Source: G963677445 sp963678275 (GTDB lineage: Bacteria; Bacteroidota; Ignavibacteria; Ignavibacteriales; Melioribacteraceae). Taken from it: 64,000 nt of DNA. Positions 37,426 through 47,600 of this stretch are shown here, piece by piece. The notes beneath the pieces are model-generated. The model did not search any database. It had not been told where the DNA came from and saw only the letters and a program-made list of their open reading frames with translations. The position numbers and the translations under genes are program-made. Location of the stretch: contig OY782765.1 in the NCBI GenBank assembly GCA_963678275.1, positions 4,960,001 through 5,024,000 on the forward strand. Direction: 5' to 3'. Position 1 is the first letter of the stretch. Each line of letters begins with the position of its first letter.

Positions 37426-37736
37426 ACACTCGCTTGAATAAAAGTTATTACGTTATTCCTTAATTAACAAAGTTAAGGAATCTTTGAATATCATTTTTTA
37501 AAAAATGGCGGAAAATGAAACCTTTTTCTCTTTTTTCGGGGAGATTTGATGGATTTATTTACTGTGGGGAACCAAAGGAAGAATTCCTCTTACTGTTAAA
37601 TTCAGCGTAAAATGGGTAAAACGCCACAAAATCACAAAAACACAAAATTCCACGAAAGAAATTACGAATTACGTCCTCCGCGGCGGATAAAAATGAGGAA
37701 TGAAAGGAAGGTAATGAAACCTTATTCTTTATTAAT
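37426..37736. other. Intergenic, start of repeat island
   Basis: No gene seen. From about 37585 the recurring module GTTAAATTC...GTAAAATGG and CGCCACAAAATCAC appears, the same text that ends each 607-bp repeat downstream. Confidence 0.5.
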
Positions 37737-39190
37737 TTACCTTCCAGGCAATAAGAATATTTTTAAGAGAAAAAGCCAGTCATTTTTTACGAATATTTTG
37801 ACTTCTCACCAGATTATAGACATCTCAGGGTAGATCAAACCCCTCCCGTCCTCCCCTTAAAATCTTAAGGGGAGGGGATATCGAACTCACATTATATTAG
37901 AGTTTTCGTGAGGTTATAATTTTTATAATTGTTGCTGCCAAATTTGAATTTTGGTGTTTTTCCAAATTGGGGCTACTTAGTAGCAGAGGATCCCCCCCCA
38001 AAAAAAACCTTATTGCCTTTTTATTTTTCGGTATGGGAGTAAAAAAATCAGAGTAAGAGTAGTAGGATGAGTAAAAGTATGATGGCCGGGGTGGGTGACG
38101 GCGATGGGTTTGTTCATTTTTCCTCAGGGGGCGGGATTACGATTATGATTTTCGTATTTAAAATAACTCCGCGCCTTTAGGCCGGAGTGCTTTGCGGCAT
38201 CCTAAAACCTCCGGGGGCTTTAGCCAAAAGAGCCGGAATGAGTAACCACAAAAAGCAGAGAAAAGACACAAGGGCAAAAACGCCACAAAATCACCAAAAC
38301 ACAAAATATCACAAAAACTTGATAGAATCTTATTCTTGATTATTTTACCTTCCAGGCAATAAGAATATTATTAAGAGAAAAGCCAGTCATTTTTTACGAA
38401 TATTTTGACTTCTCACCAGATTATAGACATCTCAGGGTAGATCAAACCCCTCCCGTCCTCCCCTTAAAATCTTAAGGGGAGGGGATATCGAACTCACATT
38501 ATATTAGAGTTTTCGTGAGGCTATAATTTTTATAATTGTTGCTGCCAAATTTGAATTTTGGTGTTTTTCCAAATTGGGGCTACTTAGTAGCAGAGGATCC
38601 CCCCCCCAAAAAAACCTTATTGCCTTTTTATTTTTCGGTATGGGTGTAAAAAAATCAGAGTAAGAGTAGTAGGATGAGTAAAAGTATGATGGCCGGGGTG
38701 GGTGACGGCGATGGGTTTGTTCATTTTTCCTCAGGGGGCGGGATTACGATTATGATTTTCGTATTTAAAATAACTCCGCGCCTTTAGGCCGGAGTGCTTT
38801 GCGGCATCCTAAAACCTCCGGGGGCTTTAGCCAAAAGAGCCGGAATGAGTAACCACAAAAAGCAGAGAAAAGACACAAGGGCAAAAACGCCACAAAATCA
38901 CCAAAACACAAAATATCACAAAAACTTGATAGAACCTTATTCTTGATTATTTAACCTTCCAGGCAACAAGAATATTTTTAAGAGAAAAAGCCAGTCATTT
39001 TTTACGAATATTTTGACTTCTCACCAGATTATAGACATCTCAGGGTAGATCAAACCCCTCCCGTCCTCCCCTTAAAATCTTAAGGGGAGGGGATATCGAA
39101 CTCACATTATATTAGAGTTTTCGTGAGGTTATAATTTCTATAATTGTTGCTGCCAAATTTGAATTTTGGTGTTTTTCCAAATTGGGGTTC
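37737..39190. repeat. Tandem repeat, unit about 607 bp, 2.4 copies
   Basis: The same text recurs at 37737, 38345 and about 38952: TTCCAGGCAA, AGCCAGTCATTTTTTACG, CTCCCCTTAAAATCTTAAGG, TTTGAATTTTGGTGTTTTTC, AGTAGTAGGATGAG, CTCCGCGCCTTTAGGCCGG and CGCCACAAAATCACC. Copies 1 and 2 differ at only a handful of bases, mainly in C and A runs. The third copy stops near 39190. No reading frame spans a unit. Internal palindromes (CCTCCCCTT/AAGGGGAGG and CCTTTAGGCCGGAG) could fold. Parts of the unit occur singly at 7.2-7.6, 40.3, 43.9-44.3 and 59.9-60.2 kb. Confidence 0.85.
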
Positions 39191-39463
39191 CTTTGTAGCA
39201 GAGGCGGTCACACGGCAACTTTAAACCCTATTGACTAAAAAACGGAGTGAGGATTTTTCCCCGGCTTAATATTTATCCTCGCAGGAAAGGCGGGACAAAG
39301 GGGACTTTTATGTGGTTAGGCGGACTTTATATTTATTTTTAACCAGGGGGTTAAATAATTCTTTGTCTCCATAGTCGTATTTGTCCCGCTGAACTACCAC
39401 TAACCGGCGAAGAATTTTTTTCGTTATTGCCTTAAACAATTGTACCGGCGCTGCCAGCTCACA
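39191..39463. other. Intergenic, nothing recognised
   Basis: Non-coding after the last partial repeat. No palindrome or frame of note was seen before the stop of the membrane-protein gene. Confidence 0.4.
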
Positions 39464-40108
39464 TTATTTAATAATCCTGAGCGGGGGAATACCGGCTATC
39501 GCGACCCAGATGATGGATACAATGCCGAAGAGCCAGGTAGCGTCATAACCGAAGGCGTCGATGGATGACCATAGAATTACAATCAGAATCAGATAAACAA
39601 TTGTGGCCATGCCCGCTCCTTTGGTAATATTAGCTGCGAGTTCTCCAGTATGCTGCTTTGCCCCTTTGTAACAATAGATAATAGCGAATATAGCGCCGAC
39701 AATGTATGAAAGCACGAGGGTATAAATAAGGTCTTCCGATTTGCCGCCCATATTTTCGAGATAAACCAGGGGTGCGTCTACAATATTTATAAGGGCCCAT
39801 ATCCAGGGCAGTAATAAAATTACCGATCCGATCATAAATATTTTTGATTTGTTCTCCGGTGGTATAAGAAGGTAAGTCATATATAAAAGCAGCGGGATCT
39901 GGGTGTAGAATCCCACGCTGGCAACCCTGCGTGTTGTTTCATAATCCCATCCTGCCCAAAGGCCGAGATCGCCGATATGATAAAGAAACAGTGATATGGA
40001 AAACCACATTATCGCCGCAAGCTGTATTGTCCTGCTCTTTTTCCTGAGAACAGAAATAATAAACCACACTATAAAAATTATCGCGAGAAGGGGGGATATC
40101 CATTCCAT
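39464..40108 (-). CDS. Polytopic membrane protein of unknown function
   Basis: A 214-residue protein with about seven hydrophobic helices (for example WISPLLAIIFIVWFIISVL, LAAIMWFSISLFLYHIG, IPLLLYMTYLLIPP and IWVAIAGIPPLRIIK). A strong GGAGG precedes the ATG at 40108. No catalytic motif or known family signature was recognised; a His in FLYHIGDLGLW and a few polar residues sit near helix ends. It is the only apparently intact host gene between two repeat-rich blocks. Confidence 0.7.
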   Translation of the reverse strand: MEWISPLLAIIFIVWFIISVLRKKSRTIQLAAIMWFSISLFLYHIGDLGLWAGWDYETTRRVASVGFYTQIPLLLYMTYLLIPPENKSKIFMIGSVILLLPWIWALINIVDAPLVYLENMGGKSEDLIYTLVLSYIVGAIFAIIYCYKGAKQHTGELAANITKGAGMATIVYLILIVILWSSIDAFGYDATWLFGIVSIIWVAIAGIPPLRIIK

Positions 40109-40762
40109 TTTTACCTCCGAAATTTATTCATAAAAGTAAAATGTAAATTTATCCCGCGGCGGAAAAGGAGAAGCGGGCAGCTTCAGAAATGGAGGATTTG
40201 ATGAATAAATCGGGCACGTCACACACCAAAAGAAATGTAAGAAGAAGATGAATAATTGTCAAGAGGATTCAGTTAATGCGGGGTGGTTTGATCCTGCTGC
40301 CTGTTTCAAACAATTTAAATTATGAAATAACTTCAAGAGTAAAAATATTGCTGAAGCAACGCCACCAAATCACAAAAACACAAAATTCCACGAAAAAGGA
40401 TTAAAGAACCTTATTTTTGATTTTTTGACCCTGACAGCTTATGCGTTTATCACTACGTTAACACCAATATGTTGAGGATAATCCGTAGAGCAAAATTTGT
40501 CAAAAAGCCCGGTAATAACATATTGCCGACAGTCAGGTCGCGATTCTAAATCAATCAGCCGATGGAGTCAGAAAAAGAAAAGTTATCGATCAGCTCAAGG
40601 ATAGTCCTCCCCCGTCTTCAAAGAAAAACCATGCCACAGGCAGGCGCAGCGCTTTGAATCCACCCCGCCGAAGGTAATGGCACTAAGATTGTGCAAAAAT
40701 ATAGTATTTTTAGTGTTATCCTGGTATTCCGACCCCACCCTAAATCCCTCCCCTTAGTAAGG
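40109..40762. repeat. Repeat island left of the insertion sequence
   Basis: No gene. It holds the CGCCACCAAATCACAAAAAC module near 40362, a copy of the 31076-31190 repeat at 40440-40560, and at about 40578-40665 one arm of an inverted repeat whose partner is at about 43325-43420 beyond the insertion sequence. The last 9 bases (TTAGTAAGG, 40754-40762) are the target duplication. Confidence 0.65.
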
Positions 40763-43116
40763 CTGGTCCTTACACACACTTAGCACAGGGGGTGTGGGCG
40801 AAATAATTATCCCGGTGGAGGCTTTGCAGTTAAAATCACAAACATTTCTGTGGCAGTATCCAGACGTATTATTCCCCGCCATAGCGCCTGGGCGCCGGGC
40901 ATTCCATCACCCTTTCTGCCTAAATGACCTCCTATTGCTCCAACCATTCGTATTGCCTCCTTTAGTGTTGGCGGCTTTGACGGATAGTTCTTTGTCTTGT
41001 TATAATAACAGTGTAGAGCCTTCCATTGAACATCCCTAAAAAATTCCGTACAGGGAAAATCTGGTCTTTCCCGTCCAAGCATTGTCATATAATATATTCG
41101 CCAGGCCACTACCATATCTATCCCAAGACTGGCTTCCAGGCTGTCTGTCGTTGATAACTGTCTATCCTTTATCCTGCATCCGCTTTTTAGTGTGCGATGA
41201 TATACCTCTATGCCCCATCGTCCTGTATACCATTCTACACGTTTTACCGCGTCTTCGAACTTCTCTACTGCCGCTGTGGTCAACAGCATCCATTCTATCG
41301 GGGATTCTGTTGATGATGACCCCGCCTCTTCTTTCAGATATACTGCCCACGCCTGTATCGGTTCTTCTTCTTTAAACCGCTTCGGCGGCATTAGATTTAC
41401 TTCTGAAAACCGCAATTCCACCCTTGCGTCCCTCCCCTTTTTATTCCCTCTGCGCGGTAGGTGAATTTCAAGTGATCCGGCAATTTCACGCTTTGACATA
41501 TATTCCCACAAATCCTCATGATCTGTTTTCCGATTCCTGCTCCTCTCTGATCTTACCAGCAACTTTGGCCCTTCTGGTATCGCCTGGGCCGCCTTAAACA
41601 GTTCATAGATGTCTGATTCCCGATCTCCTATGCTCACTATCATTGTTTCCGGACATAACTGCCGGACTTCGTTTACTTTCTCCAGGCTGTTTATCCATTT
41701 CATACTCTCTTTTTCTTCTATTGGCAATTCTTTTCGTCTTTTGCTTTTACCCTGTTCCTCCTGATCCCGCGCCCAGCATTGGGCGTCCAGAACTCCCAGT
41801 GGCGTTCCCTGCTCGCTGAAGGCCAGGGTATCATGTAATATCAAACCTATATTTTGGGCTTTTATTGTGTTTATAGGGCCAAGACCTTCTGTCTTTGGAT
41901 GTGTGCTGTAATCTAATATTGTCGTATCCTGTGGAGCCAGTACTACTTTATGCTCTCTGATACGTTCGATTGTCGCTTCTTTATGGGCTGTTAATATTAC
42001 TTCCATTTTTACATTCTCATTTTTGAAAAACCTGTATGCGCCTATAGTTGCCGCTTTATCGCCACTTGCTTCCGGTATATTCGACTGGGGACTATTAAAA
42101 AAATCCCCCGCTATTGTTTTTAATCGTTCCTTTAGACGATTATCATAAAAATCTACTCTGCCAAATTCTTCCTCTGTCCAATCACTTCCTTTGCCCGGTG
42201 ACGGTCTTTCTCCCAAACGATAGGGCTTTTCTTTGCAGAGTATTGTTTTCCAGCTTTTACTTAAATGATATAAATATATTTGCTTGCGGATTCCGTCCCG
42301 CCTGCCTGAACTCTTTCCCACATATTTCCAGTTGCCTGATATATAACTTGTGCCTGTAAATCTCTCCGGGTCTATATATGTCTCTACCAGTACCGGGGAT
42401 ACTGAATATCTTTGTTCCCAATCTTTTGGCAAACGTGATAGTACTCTCGATAATACGTATGACGCAAGATTCTTTACCTTTATCGTTGGCAATATTAAAA
42501 AGCGGGCGTTGTTTACCACATATTTTATATTATTGTTTTTCGCTGATTCGCTCCAGCCGATATATTCATCACGGGCCTTTAGCTTCCAGCCGCCTGAACT
42601 GAAACTCAAGGCTCCAATATAACCATATATACTGCTTTTAACAATATATCTTATCTGTGATCCACATAGATGTCCGCTGCCAAGATAATGATATTGATCA
42701 AGTAAAAATCGCCATATTTTAGAATCCTTACTATAACGGCTTGTAATTGGTTCTACAGTAATTATGCCCAATTCTGATAACTTGCAGGTAATCTCAGTTA
42801 TCTGAACTTCCACCCTTTTTTCACTTCTTTTTTCGAATGAATATTTTTGTTTTATCTCGGGAAGTTTTATGACTCCTCTTCGATTTAGCTCGGCTAAAGC
42901 TTTTCTACAGCTCATATCCTGTAGATTACCATTTGCCGAACGCCAGTTCATTGTCTCACAAACCATACGTGATAGTTCAAGACGAGATATACCTGGTTCT
43001 CTCTCTATAGCTTCGTTAATGAGATCGATAATTTCTTGTGTATATATTTTTCCATAAATTTGCATACATAAAGGTAAGCATATTGTTTCCCTGTGTCAAG
43101 TGTGTATAAAGACCAG
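40763..43116 (-). mobile_element. Intact IS4/IS50-like insertion sequence, 2354 bp
   Basis: The ends 40763-40790 and 43089-43116 are 28-bp inverted repeats matching at 24 positions and beginning CTGGTC, with an internal ACACACTT like the Tn5/IS50 outer end. Both sides carry the same 9-bp sequence TTAGTAAGG (40754-40762 and 43117-43125), the target-duplication length known for IS50. One gene fills the element. Removing it restores a palindrome (CCCTCCCCTT AGT AAGGGGAGGG), so it landed in the loop of a hairpin. Clean duplications suggest a recent insertion. Confidence 0.9.
40807..43065 (-). CDS. Tn5/IS4-type transposase with N-terminal DUF4338 (DruA-like) domain
   Basis: A 752-residue transposase. 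Residues about 1-300 form a complete DUF4338 unit: a winged-helix-like start (GISRLELSRMVCETMNW, DMSCRKALAELNRRGVIKLP), then YHYLGSGHLCGSQIRYIV, GALSFSSGGWKLKARDEYIG and RFLILPTIKVKNLASYVLSR, ending TGTSYISGNWKYVGKSSGRR. Residues about 305-752 are a Tn5-type transposase: DNA-binding part DNRLKERLKTIAGDFF with ATIGAYRFF, first Asp in LAPQDTTIL, second in VSIGDRESDIYE, and Glu in GRWGIEVYHRTLKSGC. DUF4338 is the domain of DruA in the Druantia defence system. All three DDE residues are present, so it is probably active. Confidence 0.9.
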   Translation of the reverse strand: MQIYGKIYTQEIIDLINEAIEREPGISRLELSRMVCETMNWRSANGNLQDMSCRKALAELNRRGVIKLPEIKQKYSFEKRSEKRVEVQITEITCKLSELGIITVEPITSRYSKDSKIWRFLLDQYHYLGSGHLCGSQIRYIVKSSIYGYIGALSFSSGGWKLKARDEYIGWSESAKNNNIKYVVNNARFLILPTIKVKNLASYVLSRVLSRLPKDWEQRYSVSPVLVETYIDPERFTGTSYISGNWKYVGKSSGRRDGIRKQIYLYHLSKSWKTILCKEKPYRLGERPSPGKGSDWTEEEFGRVDFYDNRLKERLKTIAGDFFNSPQSNIPEASGDKAATIGAYRFFKNENVKMEVILTAHKEATIERIREHKVVLAPQDTTILDYSTHPKTEGLGPINTIKAQNIGLILHDTLAFSEQGTPLGVLDAQCWARDQEEQGKSKRRKELPIEEKESMKWINSLEKVNEVRQLCPETMIVSIGDRESDIYELFKAAQAIPEGPKLLVRSERSRNRKTDHEDLWEYMSKREIAGSLEIHLPRRGNKKGRDARVELRFSEVNLMPPKRFKEEEPIQAWAVYLKEEAGSSSTESPIEWMLLTTAAVEKFEDAVKRVEWYTGRWGIEVYHRTLKSGCRIKDRQLSTTDSLEASLGIDMVVAWRIYYMTMLGRERPDFPCTEFFRDVQWKALHCYYNKTKNYPSKPPTLKEAIRMVGAIGGHLGRKGDGMPGAQALWRGIIRLDTATEMFVILTAKPPPG

Positions 43117-43125
43117 TTAGTAAGG

Positions 43126-43618
43126 GGAGGGACTTTTAAAGCCCCTCTCCTTGATAAGGCTTTTAAGTGCGCCGTGGCGTAAGAGGGGTTGGGGTGAGGT
43201 TGTAAAGAATTTAATAACAATAGGTTAGACAATTATTGTTATCATTCTGTTTAATTGATATTGGAAAAACATTCCATAAGGAATATTGATGTTGGGGGAT
43301 AACTATATTCGCGCAATATTCATTTCGTTTCACTATGTTAGTGCCATTACCGCCGGAGGGGGTGGCTATGAAGCGCTCTTCTTCATTGACGGGGGAGGAC
43401 GCACCTCGAGTGACTAAGAAACTTATACCTGGCAATAAAACTTTCTACTTGCTGATAAATTTCTTTCCATTTTGCGTAGAATTTCACTTTTTACGGAATA
43501 ATCTGGCCTGACCTGCTCTAAGATAAATTCTGTTTTTTTTGCATTCTGAGGGTGTTACCAGGGTGTTCACATTAAAGAGTTCTGAACGGGTAATGTGGGA
43601 TTTAACCAGGAAGTAATA
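43126..43618. repeat. Repeat sequence right of the insertion sequence
   Basis: No gene. 43126-43205 continues the C/G-rich palindromic text interrupted by the insertion (AGGGGTTGGGGTGAGG). The arm at about 43325-43420 pairs with 40578-40665 (shared TAGTGCCATTACCG/CGGTAATGGCACTA, AGCGCT and GGGGGAGGAC blocks). A TTTTGCGTAGAATTTCAC module near 43475 is the reverse of the one found in other islands. Confidence 0.6.
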
Positions 43619-43819
43619 CTATGTGGGAATCCGGATATATTTTGAATAACCCGACGGAACGGGAATATTTAATCCCTCCACCTGCAAACCTTCAAGATGA
43701 AATTCTATAGCTTCATAAATGTTTTTTTCAGTTTCCTCACGGGTAGAACCAGTAGCTATACATCCGGGCAGATCAGGAGTATATGCTGAAAATCCATTTT
43801 TCGTTTTTTCTATGATTAC
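43619..43819 (-). pseudogene. 5'-truncated HicB-like antitoxin
   Basis: The minus strand reads VIIEKTKNGFSAYTPDLPGC, then IATGSTREETEKNIYEAIEF and HLEGLQVEGLNIPVP, stopping at 43619. This is a HicB-family antitoxin lacking only its first few residues. An in-frame TGA and then repeat module (AATTCTACGCAAAATGG, reverse orientation) replace the start. The HicA partner remnant lies about 600 bases upstream at 44426-44612. The repeat segment between them appears to have split the operon. Confidence 0.8.
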
Positions 43820-44425
43820 TCAGTAAAAAGTGAAATTCTACGCAAAATGGCAAAAAAGGCAATTATCAATGAACATTGAACAATTATAAGGCAAAGACAA
43901 CCACAGATTTTTTTGAATACGTGTATTTCATTAATTGAGTTGGAAGAAATGCCACTAAATCATTAAAACACAAAATACCACGAAAAAACTCAAAGAAACC
44001 TTATTTTTTGTTTTTTAACCTTAGTAGCAGAGGAGTCCCCCCCCAAAAAAATAACCTTATTGCCTTTTTATGTCTCGAGGATTTTGCCGAATTCAGCGGG
44101 GAATGATCTCTGAACCATGATTAAAGGATTTAAGGATTACATGATTATTTTCGGTATCGGTATTAAAGAATCATAGTAAGAGTAGGAGTATGAGTATGAG
44201 TATGATGGCCGGGTTGGGTGACGGCGGCGGCGGTGTCCATTTTTCCTGAGGGGATGGGATTATTCCGTAAGGAGTTAAATTCTAAGCAAAATGGCAAAAT
44301 TTTTCATGAACACAGCCGGTGGTAAGTCCGCCGCGGCGGATCGAAACCAGCGGCGGTAGCTTCGACTCCGCTCAACTACCGGACAGGTTCATTGTTTCTG
44401 GCTTACCAGTCTATCAGGTACTCTT
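43820..44425. repeat. Repeat segment inserted between hicA and hicB remnants
   Basis: About 600 bp of the dispersed repeat family: ATTCTACGCAAAATGGC near 43833, GCCACTAAATCATTAAAAC near 43950, a run of C and A near 44038, GAGTATGAGTATGATGGCCGG near 44190-44210 and GGAGTTAAATTC near 44270. No gene. It begins where hicB loses its start. Confidence 0.65.
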
Positions 44426-44612
44426 TCATTTTTTTATTCCGGTCTGTTTGTAAATACTATTGAGAGTTTCCCGGGCAATGTCATCGCTGTTTTTCCGCGA
44501 TTGTTACCAGACCAGGTTTAAAAGGATGTTTATACTGTTGATGACTTCCTTTAGTTCTGGCAAGATACCAGCTATCCTTTTCAATTATTTAATTTATTTC
44601 TCTTGCTTTCAT
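44426..44612 (-). pseudogene. Broken HicA-like mRNA interferase
   Basis: From the ATG at 44612: MKAREIN, then TAA at 44589-44591, then in the same frame IIEKDSWYLARTKGSHQQYK and HPFKPGLVTI. After a frameshift near 44492-44498 it continues NSDDIARETLNSIYKQTGIK to a stop at 44426. The catalytic His region (GSHQQYKHP) is intact, but the nonsense codon and frameshift inactivate the gene. It sits upstream of a HicB remnant, the normal hicAB order. Confidence 0.8.
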
Positions 44613-44657
44613 TATTTCTATAATAAATTTTATTTCATCTTTTTTCAAGCTGACAGC

Positions 44658-44690
44658 CCCGGGGGACAGCCTGAAAGGCTGTCCTACGAG
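44658..44690. repeat. REP palindrome after the tricorn-like gene
   Basis: GGACAGCCT (44664-44672) and AGGCTGTCC (44676-44684) around a GAA loop, within 10 bases of the minus-strand stop at 44693. Same family as the RAYT-associated palindromes. Confidence 0.75.
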
Positions 44691-44692
44691 GT

Positions 44693-47600
44693 TTATTTCA
44701 ATATTTTGTTTAATTCTTCGATTGCTTTGAGAAGCTGGGGATCATTGTTTTTTAGGCGGTCCTCGAAAGTGTTGATGACTTTTATATCAGGTTCGGCGCC
44801 GTTTGTTTCTATATTCCGGCCATCAAGGGTATAACATCCCCATGAAGGAAGCCGGTAAAAGCTGCCATCGACGAGTGATTTTCCCGAGGTGAATATCAGC
44901 CATCTGTATGTGCCGTTGCCGATAACTTTCCCCAGACCGAGTTCTTTCCAGCCCGCTGTTGTAAGTTCGGCGTCGCTGAGGCTCTGTTCATTTATCAGCA
45001 GGACCATCGGTTTTCCGCCGGGATAAAAATTTGGCTGCGCGGTCAGTTTTCCACCTCTGTATTTCCAGTTCATATATGGTTTTTTAATCAGCATTTCGAG
45101 CACTTTATCATGAACATTGCCGCCCCGGTTATATCGCAGATCGAGGATAAGGGCATCCCGGTAATGAAATTCATTGGCTATTTCTGTCAGGAAACGGTCA
45201 AGTTCGCCCCCCATCATATTTTTCATGTGGATATATGCTATTTTTCCATCTCCTTTTTCATCAACTATTTTTTGATTCAGATCAGTCCATTCATCATAAA
45301 GCAGGTTTCTTTCGCTGCCTGTCCTTTGGGGATGGATATTAAATGAAAATTCGCTGCCCGATCTTTCGAAGGTCAGGTTAATTTCCTCCGGAAAGGAGGG
45401 GAAAAGGAAAAATTTCTCCCGGTTTTTATCTTCTTCTACCGGAACTCCGTTAACAGAGAGCAGTTTATCTCCCTTTTTAATATTGAGATCATTTTTATCC
45501 GCCGGTGATCTTCGAATGATCTTTTCAACCAGGAACGGATTATCGTTATCGAATCTGATACCTGTTGAAGCGGTGACATAGTCATGTCCTGTTTTTTCTT
45601 CATCCCCCGATGAACTGAAACCCTGGTGGGATGAATTTAATTCTCCGAGCATATCATTCATTAATTTACGCAGATCGCCCCGTGTCCTTACGTAAGGCAG
45701 ATAAGAGGAATATCTTTCCCGGATATTTTCCCAGTCGACGCCATGAAAATTTTCATCGTAAAAATTTTCTTCCATATTTGCCCACATTTCATAAAACATC
45801 TGGTTGAATTCATCGTGAAGGTTTTTGGTGAAACTGTGGCTGATATTTATTTTTTCAATTTTACCGCCGCTTTTAATTTTTGAAATATTGCCATTTACAA
45901 GTACATAATGATCCCCTTTTGACTCTCTTACCGGCAGATTCAATCCTGATGTTCCTTCAATTTTTTCAGTTTTCGAATCCTCAAAGGGAGTTATTGTTTT
46001 TTTCCATAGTGATCTGCCCGCGCCGTCATGTGAAGAGGTAAAGTATATAGTTGTTTTTTCATCTTTAATAAATACCCGGGGAGAAAGCTGGCTTCCGGAA
46101 TAAGATATAATTTTTTCCCATCGGTCTCTCAGGTTTTCAAAATCAATTTTAACAACAGGTTTTGTGGTGTCTTTTTTCTCTTCGCTGAACAGTTCTTCAT
46201 ACTTCTGATTTTTAAATGGTTTTTCGAAATTTTCCAGTTTTATGCGATATATATCAAAATCCTGTCTGCCGAAGGGGTAAACCGCTTTTGTTCTGTTTGT
46301 TGAGAAGTAGATATATTTGCCATCCGGCGACCAGCAGGGATCCCCCTCCGTTACTCCGGTATGTGTAATCGGCAGTGATTTTTCTTCATCTATATCATAA
46401 ACCATGATATCAAGCTCAAAATTGCGGTAGACTGGATAGAGTATATACTTCTCATCGGGGGAAAAGTAAGCGGGGTGATTATATATTGCCCAGAATTCAT
46501 CCTCGGCGATAACAGATTCGTTAAAAGATTCAAGGTCCATCATTTTGAGGAAATTTCGCCCGCCGTAATAGAGAGCTTTTGCGCGCTTTTCATTAAGGGT
46601 AATTTCCTGATTGTTGTATTCATTATCGGTGAGCTGCTTTTCAGTTCCTTTTTTATCCGCTCTGATAGTAAAAAGATTAAGCCAGCCTTTTACTGTTCTT
46701 GAAAAAAGAATTGTTTTGTTGTCACTCAGCCAAAGCGCTTCGGCAACTCTTTCTTCTGGCTCCGAGTCAAGCTCATTAACAAATTTTCCCTCTTTATCTG
46801 AAACAAATAATCGGCCTCTGGAAACGAAGGCGATTTTTTCACCATCGGGGAAATATCAAAATATGTAATTTCACCTGATGTCTCAAATTTTGTTTCGAGT
46901 GGAAGGACTTTATTATCAAAAAGATTTATGTTGACCGGTTTAGATTTTCCGCTGCCGGTGTCATAAATGAAAATTCTGTAATCCTTTTCGAAAACAATCT
47001 TATTGCCTTCCGCGCTTACAGAGGGTCTTCTAAGGGATGTCTGAAAACCGGTCAGTCTTTCCGCTTTTCCCTCTTTCAGCCGGTAAAGATTAAACTCCTC
47101 ATTGTACCTGTCCGATACAAAATACAAATTTCCGCTTTTATCAAATTCGGGCCACATATCTTTCCCTTCCCAGTCTGTCAGTTTCCGGTAGTCACCGGTT
47201 TTGAGATCATATGATTTGATATCGGGATTGAAAGGGCCTTTATATCTTTTACGGTTGTCGAAGCGAAAACTTTCCCATGATTCATTAAAGAGGAAGGTTC
47301 CATCGGCCGGATTAATAGATATGTTATGGGGCAGGTTAAAAAAATGACCGGGGCTGAAAAGCCTTTTTGGCGTGCCTCCCTCTGCCGGAACCATAAAAGT
47401 TGATATCATATTTTCTCTGCCTGAACTGAAGTATATATTTTGCGAGCTCCAGTTCCAGGTTTCAACATAGTCATTCGCGTCATTCCATGTAAGCTGCCTT
47501 ATTTCGCCACCTTCGGCTGGAACCATATAGATATTATAGTTTCCATCCTGATTAGATGAAAACGCGAGGTATTTACCATCGGGTGAGAAGGAGGGATAAT

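Noticed and set aside
37737..39190. CRISPR-like array
   Set aside because: The repeat unit is about 607 bp with only 2.4 copies and no short repeat/spacer alternation or cas genes.
44460..44834. 124-residue plus-strand open frame
   Set aside because: It is antisense to the HicA remnant, runs through a REP palindrome and into the end of the tricorn-like gene.
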